DNA of 9,016 nt, taken from assembly GCA_913064935.1 (NCBI GenBank), contig CAJYBF010000027.1, positions 1 through 9,016 on the forward strand, given 5' to 3'. Positions 5,011-9,016 of the stretch are shown here, one piece after another. The stretch comes from an uncultured Mollicutes bacterium (GTDB taxonomy: Bacteria; Bacillota_I; Bacilli_A; MAG-NZ). Each line of letters opens with the position of its first letter. The stretch's first letter is position 1. The notes beneath the pieces were generated by a model. It did not search any database. It was not told the origin of the DNA and was given only the letters and a program-made list of their open reading frames with translations. A program made the translations under genes and the position numbers.

Positions 5011-5538
5011 TCAAAAAGGCATATCACCGTTCATGTCGTTTGGTTTTATAAATTTATCTATGTTTTTAGTTGCTGGTTCTTTTGTATATCTATGTGATAA
5101 ATTTTTATATTTACCAAAATAAATTGATGCAATTTCGTATTTTACATTATTGAGTTGTGCAATATACCTTATTATTTCATTTTCATTAAAATTTGGAAAA
5201 AAAGCCCAAGCTTCATCAATCAAAGCACCAAACGAAAAATAATCAAACTGATTAGCTTCTTTATCAAATTTAGCACAGTGGTTTCGGACAGTATTACTAC
5301 TTAGGTTGTTATCCTCTGCTATTCTATCAATCGCTCGTGTTTTACTATACTTTTCATTGAATACTAAAGAGTATACTTCACATGCGATCTTGTCGTAGTT
5401 ATTTACATGGATTGATTTTTTTCTAGCTTGCTTATTATACTCTTTGATAAAATCTTTTATAATATCTATACCATGAGTCTCTGCTAGTTTCTTTAAAATT
5501 TCTTTTGGTGTATTTTCTATGCTTAACTTTGAAATCAT
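5011..5538 (-). CDS. HTH-containing hypothetical protein, 175 aa
   Basis: The ATG at 5538 has a near-ideal ribosome binding site (AAAGGAGACAAC before ATG). A frame start at 5565 overlaps the integrase stop (TAATG) but has only a weak site, so I take 5538. Residues 66-90 (KTRAIDRIAEDNNLSSNTVR and onward) read as a helix-turn-helix, with NLSSNTVRNHCAKF as recognition helix. The N-terminal 45 residues are helical and Lys-rich. The C-terminal part is aromatic-rich (FDYFSFGALIDEAWAFFPNF) and ends in an acidic tail NDMNGDMPF; a short acidic C-terminus ending in Phe resembles SSB-type tails. No family is recognised. It sits 26 bases after the integrase, in one operon, which suggests a regulator or accessory factor of integration or replication. 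Confidence 0.7.
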   Translation of the reverse strand: MISKLSIENTPKEILKKLAETHGIDIIKDFIKEYNKQARKKSIHVNNYDKIACEVYSLVFNEKYSKTRAIDRIAEDNNLSSNTVRNHCAKFDKEANQFDYFSFGALIDEAWAFFPNFNENEIIRYIAQLNNVKYEIASIYFGKYKNLSHRYTKEPATKNIDKFIKPNDMNGDMPF

Positions 5539-5564
5539 GTTGTCTCCTTTGTTTATCTTATTCA

Positions 5565-6779
5565 TTATCTTTGTACCCCATCAAGATAATCACTCCACCA
5601 CTGCATCAACTCCACACGCTCATCAAGATACATTGCTCTGTTATATGTTCTTGATACATTAGAGCCAACACTATGTGCAAGTTGTGTTTCTATTGCTTCG
5701 TGGCTAAACTTACTTTTTTCATGTGTGATACTGCTAAACATAGCTCTAAATCCATGCGGCGTGAATTCTTCTTTTGTAAAGCCTAATCGTCTTATCGCTC
5801 CTAATAAAGTATTATCGCTCATAGGGGCTGTTCTGCTTTTTATGCTTGGAAAAATGTATTTATAATTCCCTGTGTATTCCCGCATGTCTTCAAGGATTTT
5901 TAGAACACTTTGAGAAAGAGGCACTATCAAATCGGTTTTTGTTTTCATCTTTGAGGCAGGGATACTCCACTGCTTAGTTTTAAAATCAATTTCATACCAT
6001 TCAGCATGTCTAATGTTAATCGTTCTAACTGCTGTATAGCCCATCATCTTAAGGGCTTGTTTTGTTGTGTATTCGCCTTGATAGCCATCTATTGCAAGTA
6101 ATAAGCCTTTTATCTCATCATCTTTTAATAGTGTCGCATAGTTCTTTACTTCTTTTTTTCCTAATAGCTCGTTCAAGTCAATATCATTAGCAGGGTTTCT
6201 TTTTGCTATTCGGTGACTAACCGCCCACTTAAAAGTTTTGCTTATTGAAAAATAGAGTTTCCTAGCACTATCATGTACCCCTCTTTTGTCCATTCTTTGA
6301 AGTATCTCTATAATATCTTCAGCCGTAACATCATTAATTGGTTTAGCCCCTATAAATGGAAAACAATCGTTCATAAAGCCCCTAAGGGTTCTTTTATAAT
6401 GTGACTCGCTTATGGTGTTTTGGACTTTGGTTAATCGTTGCAGGGCTATGTTCTCGAAGGTATTAAGATCATGTTCTTTTTTTATTGCTTGCTGTGCTTT
6501 ATCATCTTTGATCTTTTGATTAGGGTCTATTCCATCAGCTATAAGTTTTCTGTTTTTAGTTTTTAGTTCTCTCGCATCTGATAAAGATTTTTCAGGATAA
6601 GCCCCTAATGATAGTTTTTTCTCTTTGCCTTCAAAATAATATTTTAGCTTCCAATGTTTACCACCTGCTTTAGATACTAATAGATATAAGCCCTCTCCAT
6701 CGGATAACTTATAGTCTTTATCCTTTGCCTTAGCGTTCTTAATCTTAGTGTCGTTGAGCTGTATAGAGGGCTTAGCCAT
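5565..6779 (-). CDS. Tyrosine recombinase, P4-type integrase with DUF4102 arm domain
   Basis: The 404-aa length is usual for the family. Residues 7-75 are the arm-DNA-binding domain (KLSDGEGLYLLVSKAGGKHW, then LSLGAYPEKSLSDAR). Residues about 105-195 are the core-binding SAM-like domain. From about 215 comes the catalytic domain with Arg252 (YTAVRTINIRHAEW), a Lys in SKMKTKT (around 277-281), His342-x-x-Arg345 (PHGFRAMFSS), His369 (QLAHS) and nucleophile Tyr379 (RTYNRAMYL). All key residues are present, so the enzyme should be active. The ATG has AAAGGT seven bases upstream. The gene starts about 195 bases from the 3' end of tRNA-Ser and reads away from it, the usual position for a recombinase that targets that tRNA gene. 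It would catalyse integration and excision of the element. Confidence 0.97.
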   Translation of the reverse strand: MAKPSIQLNDTKIKNAKAKDKDYKLSDGEGLYLLVSKAGGKHWKLKYYFEGKEKKLSLGAYPEKSLSDARELKTKNRKLIADGIDPNQKIKDDKAQQAIKKEHDLNTFENIALQRLTKVQNTISESHYKRTLRGFMNDCFPFIGAKPINDVTAEDIIEILQRMDKRGVHDSARKLYFSISKTFKWAVSHRIAKRNPANDIDLNELLGKKEVKNYATLLKDDEIKGLLLAIDGYQGEYTTKQALKMMGYTAVRTINIRHAEWYEIDFKTKQWSIPASKMKTKTDLIVPLSQSVLKILEDMREYTGNYKYIFPSIKSRTAPMSDNTLLGAIRRLGFTKEEFTPHGFRAMFSSITHEKSKFSHEAIETQLAHSVGSNVSRTYNRAMYLDERVELMQWWSDYLDGVQR

Positions 6780-6800
6780 ATAATCTACCTTTGAGAACCA

Positions 6801-6858
6801 GGGGGCTTATTTTACTTTTTGTAGAGGGCTTATTTAATCTAGCCCCATATTTAGCCCC
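6801..6858. promoter_or_regulatory. Repeated GGGGCT / AGCCCC boxes upstream of the integrase
   Basis: GGGCTTATTT occurs at 6803-6812 and again at 6826-6835. AGCCCC, its inverted core, occurs at 6841-6846 and 6853-6858. Four C/G-rich boxes in otherwise AT-rich DNA, two in each orientation, lie between the integrase start and the tRNA. Integrase arm-type sites or operator sites would be expected here. Confidence 0.5.
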
Positions 6859-6887
6859 TAAATTCTTTAGATGACAATAGCATAAGT

Positions 6888-6907
6888 TAGGTTAAGATAG
6901 GTTAATG
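6888..6907. repeat. Tandem 10-bp repeat TAGGTTAA
   Basis: TAGGTTAAGA is followed directly by TAGGTTAATG: two head-to-tail copies sharing eight of ten bases, with one helical turn of spacing. It lies about 65 bases from the tRNA 3' end inside the presumed attachment region, and is another candidate arm-type or accessory-protein site. Confidence 0.4.
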
Positions 6908-6972
6908 AAAAGTTTAGAAGTTCGTATTTTAGGGAGTTAATGTATTATTGAAGTTCTTGTTGAATTGACTGA

Positions 6973-7060
6973 TGGTGGACAGCTAGGGATTCGAACCCTA
7001 GGTGAGTTGCCCCACACACGCGTTCCAGGCGTGCGCCTTCGACCGCTCGGCCAGCTGTCC
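6973..7060 (-). tRNA. tRNA-Ser(GGA)
   Basis: Read on the minus strand, GGACAGC pairs with GCTGTCC to form the 7-bp acceptor stem. The D arm is GCC/GGC. The anticodon stem CACGC/GCGTG closes the loop CTGGAAC with anticodon GGA. A long class II variable arm follows (GTGGG-GCAA-CTCAC), then the T arm TAGGG-TTCGAAT-CCCTA. The long variable arm and GGA anticodon identify serine, reading UCC and UCU. CCA is encoded at 6975-6973. Position 73 is A, where bacterial tRNA-Ser normally has G. This gene is the likely integration target of the adjacent recombinase and remains intact. Confidence 0.97.
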
Positions 7061-7088
7061 ATAAGAAGCTTATCGCTTGCAGGCCGAA

Positions 7089-7094
7089 AGTATA
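7089..7094 (-). promoter_or_regulatory. Likely -10 box of tRNA-Ser (TATACT)
   Basis: On the minus strand TATACT lies 28 bases before the tRNA 5' end, leaving a leader of about 20 bases. A -35 element is not clear. The terminator-like palindrome of the rubredoxin gene lies just upstream, so the tRNA should be transcribed independently. Confidence 0.5.
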
Positions 7095-7114
7095 GCAGAC
7101 TATCTTTAAAACTA

Positions 7115-7130
7115 GCGAAATCGATTTCGC
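7115..7130 (-). terminator. Terminator-like palindrome after rubredoxin
   Basis: GCGAAATCGATTTCGC is a perfect 16-base palindrome (6-bp stem with TCGA loop). On the minus strand it is followed by TAGTTTT. It sits 33 bases after the rubredoxin stop and before the tRNA promoter, where transcription should end. The U-tract is short, so efficiency is uncertain. Confidence 0.5.
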
Positions 7131-7162
7131 GAAGTGAAAAGTTTTTTTGCAAAGCACACCTG

Positions 7163-7324
7163 CTAATTCAATGGTTCAAACTCTTCTTTTGCTTCACCGC
7201 AGTCAGGACAGACCCAATCTTCAGGAAGATCCTCAAAAGCTGTCCCTGGAGGGATATCTGCTTCAGGATCACCCAAAGCTGGGTCATATATATAATCACA
7301 TGTCGGACATTTATACTTTTTCAT
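7163..7324 (-). CDS. Rubredoxin, 53 aa
   Basis: The 53-aa protein begins [20 protein letters not shown], continues with [20 protein letters not shown], then [12 protein letters not shown]. It has the two rubredoxin knuckles C6-P-T-C9 and C39-P-D-C42-G, which bind a single iron. The G-D-P-E, I-P-P-G-T and F-E-D-L-P-x-D-W-V signatures are all present and the length is standard. GAGGAG lies six bases before the ATG. Rubredoxins are cytoplasmic one-electron carriers, in anaerobes and microaerophiles often for oxygen or peroxide detoxification. The gene is divergent from the sox operon and shares a 150-bp control region carrying two inverted repeats. It marks the return to core chromosome on the far side of the tRNA. 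Confidence 0.96.
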   Translation of the reverse strand: MKKYKCPTCDYIYDPALGDPEADIPPGTAFEDLPEDWVCPDCGEAKEEFEPLN

Positions 7325-7344
7325 CTTATACTCCTCAAGTCAAA

Positions 7345-7359
7345 TTGCACCTAGTGCAA
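7345..7359. promoter_or_regulatory. Operator-like inverted repeat upstream of rubredoxin
   Basis: TTGCAC-CTA-GTGCAA is a perfect 6+3+6 inverted repeat 20 bases before the rubredoxin start codon, just beyond its ribosome binding site. The position fits repression of the rubredoxin gene. The binding protein is not identifiable. Confidence 0.5.
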
Positions 7360-7365
7360 GAGAGG

Positions 7366-7381
7366 GACGACCTAGGTAGTC
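7366..7381. promoter_or_regulatory. Second inverted repeat in the rubredoxin/sox intergenic region
   Basis: GAC-G-ACCTAGGT-A-GTC is a 16-base inverted repeat with one mismatched pair, centred on ACCTAGGT. It lies 7 bases from the TTGCAC inverted repeat and about 100 bases before the first sox-operon gene. It could serve either divergent promoter. Confidence 0.4.
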
Positions 7382-7478
7382 ACCCTTTAATACAATTGTA
7401 AATCACGCAATATTAATTTCCACGATGGGTTCACAATTAATTCATACTATTAGAAATCATTTAACAAAGGACAAACAA

Positions 7479-7820
7479 ATGAAACGATTAATCCAGACTT
7501 TATTAATAGGTGCACTGATTGGAAGTGTCGGAAGTACAGTTTTGATGGCAGACGTTAAAAAAGGTCAGAAGCATTATCTTAAAAGCTACAAATCAAAGTT
7601 TCATATGAATGGGACTAAGTTTGCCACTTTACATACACAAGAGGAATGGGCAGCGCTTTTTGCCAATGAAGGGGAAGGCTTTATAAAAGAGTTCTCTGAA
7701 CGTTATCCAAATGCGCAAAAAACATTGACTAAGCCCAATGCATGGAAAAAACTCCAACACGTCAAAGACTTTGCGATCAAGTACGCAAGTGACTCAGGAA
7801 ACGTGCCTTCTTGCGGTTAA
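7479..7820 (+). CDS. Exported sox-operon protein with C-terminal Cys, 113 aa
   Basis: The ATG at 7479 has AAAGGACAAACAA upstream and opens a Sec signal peptide (residues 1-24, ending STVLMA before DVKKGQKHY). An upstream ATG at 7425 has no ribosome binding site and would bury the signal. The mature protein of about 89 residues is basic and aromatic (YLKSYKSKFHMNGTKFATLH, then TQEEWAALFANEGEGFIKEF) and ends KYASDSGNVPSCG, with its only cysteine (C112) second from the C-terminus. There is no CxxCH, so it is not a c-type cytochrome itself, although proteins of this kind in sulfur-oxidising Campylobacterota are, as I recall, sometimes labelled that way. Being first in the operon with a cytochrome c and SoxY, it is probably a periplasmic partner of the Sox system. 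The exact role is unknown. Confidence 0.85.
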   Translation: MKRLIQTLLIGALIGSVGSTVLMADVKKGQKHYLKSYKSKFHMNGTKFATLHTQEEWAALFANEGEGFIKEFSERYPNAQKTLTKPNAWKKLQHVKDFAIKYASDSGNVPSCG

Positions 7821-7837
7821 AAGACAGGCATGCAGTT

Positions 7838-7851
7838 GCCGCATAAGCGGC
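7838..7851 (+). promoter_or_regulatory. Intercistronic hairpin GCCGC-ATAA-GCGGC
   Basis: A perfect 5-bp GC stem with a four-base loop lies in the 68-base gap between the first sox-operon gene and the cytochrome gene. No U-tract follows, so it is more likely to affect mRNA processing or stability than to terminate transcription. Its left arm can also pair with TGCGG at 7812-7816. Confidence 0.35.
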
Positions 7852-7888
7852 TCATTCTATTAAATCAAATTCAAACAAGGACTATAAG

Positions 7889-8185
7889 ATGAAAACAGCA
7901 ATCTTAACACTGATGGTAGCGAGTACGATGATGATGGCTTCTAGCGGAGCAGATCTATATAACAAATGTGCAAGCTGTCACGGGTCTATGGGTGAGAAAA
8001 AAGCCCTGGGTAAAAGTAAGGTCATCAATGAGATGAGCAAAGATGAGATCATCATTGCTCTAAAAGGCTACAAAGACGGTTCTTACGGAGCAGCCATGAA
8101 AGGTCTGATGAAAGGCCAAGTGTCAAAATTGACAGACGATGATATAAGCTCACTTGCTTCATATATCGCCAGCGTAAAAAAATAA
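7889..8185 (+). CDS. Class I monohaem cytochrome c (c553-like), 98 aa
   Basis: The 98-aa precursor has a signal peptide (residues 1-17, MKTAILTLMVASTMMMA), leaving a mature protein of about 80 residues. Cys27-Ala-Ser-Cys30-His31 is the covalent haem site, in the usual class I setting GADLYNKCASCHGSMGEKKA. Met70 or Met74 (AAMKGLMKGQ) is the probable distal haem ligand, followed by the typical last helix LTDDDISSLASYIASVKK. AAGGACTATAAG precedes the ATG, and SoxY follows after 13 bases. In this operon it should relay electrons in the periplasm from thiosulfate oxidation. It is smaller and more generic than canonical SoxX, so it could be the local SoxX substitute or a separate c553 carrier. Confidence 0.93.
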   Translation: MKTAILTLMVASTMMMASSGADLYNKCASCHGSMGEKKALGKSKVINEMSKDEIIIALKGYKDGSYGAAMKGLMKGQVSKLTDDDISSLASYIASVKK

Positions 8186-8198
8186 CAAAGGATCCATA

Positions 8199-8657
8199 AT
8201 GCAAAGAAGAAAATTTTTAAGCCTTAGTGTATTGACAGCCGTAGCAGCTGTCGTACCTGCAGCAAATGCTGAAGACTTCAGAACGACTAAGCCAACAGTA
8301 TGGACAGCCCATACTGTCGATGACGCTGTAATGGCGATGTACGGTACAAATTCTGCAACACAAAGCGGTGTGACGATCACCATGCCAGATGTAGCTGCCA
8401 ACGGCGGTGCTGTACCTATCAACGTCAAGTCTGATGTCGATGCAAAATCCGTCGCTATCTTTCAAAACGCAAACCCTGAAGCGGCCGTAGCATCGTATAC
8501 TGTCCATGAAAACAGTGTTATTGATTATGACCTTAAGATCAAACTAAAGTCAGATGGTACACCTATTACTGTCACCGCTATTGTTGAAGGCCGAGACGGA
8601 AAACTGTATTCTGGTTCTAAGACTCTTACTGTTGCACTTGGCGGTTGTGAAGGTTAA
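8199..8657 (+). CDS. soxY: SoxY, sulfur-carrier subunit of SoxYZ
   Basis: The 152-aa precursor has a Tat-type signal (R3-R4-K-F-L, then a hydrophobic stretch to PAANA, cleavage after residue 24). The mature Ig-like beta domain (VTITMPDVAANGGAVPINVK, then AKSVAIFQNANPEAAVASY) is the SoxY fold, and AANGGAVPI is a family hallmark. The C-terminus is GGCEG, with Cys150 on the flexible arm that carries sulfur intermediates between SoxXA, SoxB and SoxCD. Most SoxY end in GGCGG, so Glu151 is a variant. AAAGGATCCATA is the ribosome binding site. SoxZ, its obligate partner normally encoded next, is missing only because real sequence stops about 57 bases later. Confidence 0.94.
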   Translation: MQRRKFLSLSVLTAVAAVVPAANAEDFRTTKPTVWTAHTVDDAVMAMYGTNSATQSGVTITMPDVAANGGAVPINVKSDVDAKSVAIFQNANPEAAVASYTVHENSVIDYDLKIKLKSDGTPITVTAIVEGRDGKLYSGSKTLTVALGGCEG

Positions 8658-8714
8658 TCCACCTTCGCTTATAAAAATGTATATACCCCATTTTCACTTC
8701 AGCGACGGTGGGAT
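8656..8714 (+). other. Sequence after soxY with a long imperfect foldback
   Basis: The bases from the soxY stop codon (AATCCACCTTCGCT, 8656-8669) can pair with AGCGACGGTGGGAT (8701-8714) around a 31-base loop, with one mismatch and one bulge. The right arm ends exactly at the adapter junction. It may be a genuine stem-loop after soxY or the trace of a foldback chimera at the fragment end. No convincing soxZ start or ribosome binding site is present in these bases. Confidence 0.45.
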
Positions 8715-8771
8715 GATCGGAAGAGCGTCGTGTAGGGAAAGAGTGTAGATCTCGGTGGTCGCGGTATCATT
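8715..8771. other. Illumina TruSeq adapter (artefact)
   Basis: From GATCGGAAGAGCGTCGTGTA onward the sequence follows the reverse complement of the Illumina universal adapter, through GTAGATCTCGGTGGTCGC to GTATCATT. There is at least one base difference near the end (GCGG for GCCG). Its frames encode the well-known contaminant peptides (MIPRPPRSTLFPYTTLFRS on the minus strand). It is a technical sequence and marks the true end of the genomic contig. Confidence 0.97.
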
Positions 8772-9016
8772 AAAAAAAAAAAAAGAAAAAAAAACAGAAA
8801 AAAAAAAAAAACGATAAAACGCATAAAATAAGTACTTAGAACAGAGTAGAAGAACAAGAGGAAGGGAATCGACACGAACAACGGTATTCACGACTAAGAC
8901 TCGCAGCGAAAGAGTACATGAAGCACAAACGACAGTGTGAGTAAAAAAGAGATATCATCGATCGTCTAGCTACCAGAACAACAAAGAGAGACGATCACCG
9001 GTAGAGCCAGGAACAA
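8772..9016. other. Post-adapter read-through noise (artefact)
   Basis: Immediately after the adapter comes an A-rich run with scattered G and C, then 200 bases of unstructured sequence. This is the usual appearance of base calls made after a read has run off the end of its template. No gene, repeat or RNA here should be trusted. Confidence 0.9.

Larger units (their letters stand above)
2964..6976 (-). mobile_element. Small tRNA-Ser-associated integrative element (satellite- or plasmid-like)
   Basis: A run of minus-strand genes lies against the 3' end of tRNA-Ser: a P4-type integrase nearest the tRNA, an HTH protein, an AlpA-like HTH protein, a winged-helix-like protein, a rep-like protein, a 35-aa ORF and a LuxR-type HTH protein. 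This content (integrase, AlpA-like regulator, replication gene, several small DNA-binding proteins, no virion or transfer genes) is what phage satellites and integrated plasmids look like. The right boundary is set by the tRNA. The left boundary is arbitrary: I found no second copy of the tRNA 3' end inside the window, so the element may continue past the 58-bp repeats or beyond position 1. Confidence 0.65.

Noticed and set aside
6937..7157. Two minus-strand frames and a plus-strand frame over the tRNA
   Set aside because: They cover a well-folded tRNA-Ser gene, and no ribosome binding site or family supports them.
7147..7401. Plus-strand frames over 7147-7401
   Set aside because: They are antisense to a complete rubredoxin gene with all four cysteines and a good ribosome binding site.
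8159..8507. Minus-strand frames over the soxY region
   Set aside because: They are shadows of soxY, which has a Tat signal, family motifs and a ribosome binding site.
8771..8812. A-rich run as a poly-A tail or transposon end
   Set aside because: It follows the adapter directly and is a base-calling artefact.
8554..8891. Short open frames crossing the right end on both strands, including Phe-rich peptides
   Set aside because: They consist of adapter and poly-A sequence or lie in a second frame of soxY. The encoded peptides are known sequencing contaminants.

Overview
The window looks like a piece of a Campylobacterota genome (Sulfurimonas/Sulfurovum-like sulfur oxidiser). This is inferred from the AT-rich sequence, a Tat-exported SoxY beside small periplasmic proteins and a c-type cytochrome, a rubredoxin, and typical AAAGGA-type ribosome binding sites. 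No species can be named from the sequence alone.

Layout. (1) Positions 1-1562, all on the minus strand, encode exported proteins: the start of a lipoprotein gene running off the left edge, a secreted endonuclease I, and a second lipoprotein of unknown role. (2) Positions 1639-2862 form a small cassette of three unrecognised small ORFs bracketed by two imperfect ~58-bp direct repeats. (3) Positions 2964-6779, all on the minus strand, form a compact mobile element next to a tRNA-Ser gene. In transcription order it has a P4-type tyrosine integrase, an HTH protein, an AlpA-like HTH protein of 58 aa, a small winged-helix-like protein, a protein resembling replication initiators, a 35-aa overlapping ORF and a LuxR-type HTH protein. 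No capsid, packaging, conjugation or clear cargo gene is seen, so it resembles a phage satellite or an integrated plasmid rather than a full prophage or ICE. Its non-coding parts are rich in structure: a TAGTA motif repeated exactly every 11 bp, palindromes before the alpA-like gene, hairpins before the rep-like gene and repeated GGGGCT/AGCCCC boxes before the integrase. (4) Positions 6973-7324 hold tRNA-Ser(GGA) and rubredoxin, core chromosome on the minus strand. (5) From 7479 rightward a plus-strand sox operon begins: a small exported protein with a C-terminal Cys, a monohaem cytochrome c and SoxY. soxZ would be expected next.

The right end is not biological. From about 8715 the sequence is Illumina adapter, followed by an A-rich run and read-through noise to 9016. 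The contig really ends near 8714, and nothing to the right of that should be annotated.

How the genes work together. The integrase and AlpA-like protein would handle integration and excision at tRNA-Ser. The rep-like operon would replicate the excised form, and three or four small HTH proteins would regulate it. SoxY carries sulfur intermediates on a C-terminal cysteine in periplasmic thiosulfate oxidation, and the cytochrome probably accepts or relays electrons. The most notable unexplained items are the 11-bp-phased TAGTA array, the paired 58-bp repeats, the overlapping 35-aa ORF and the conserved-looking C-terminal Cys of the first sox-operon protein.
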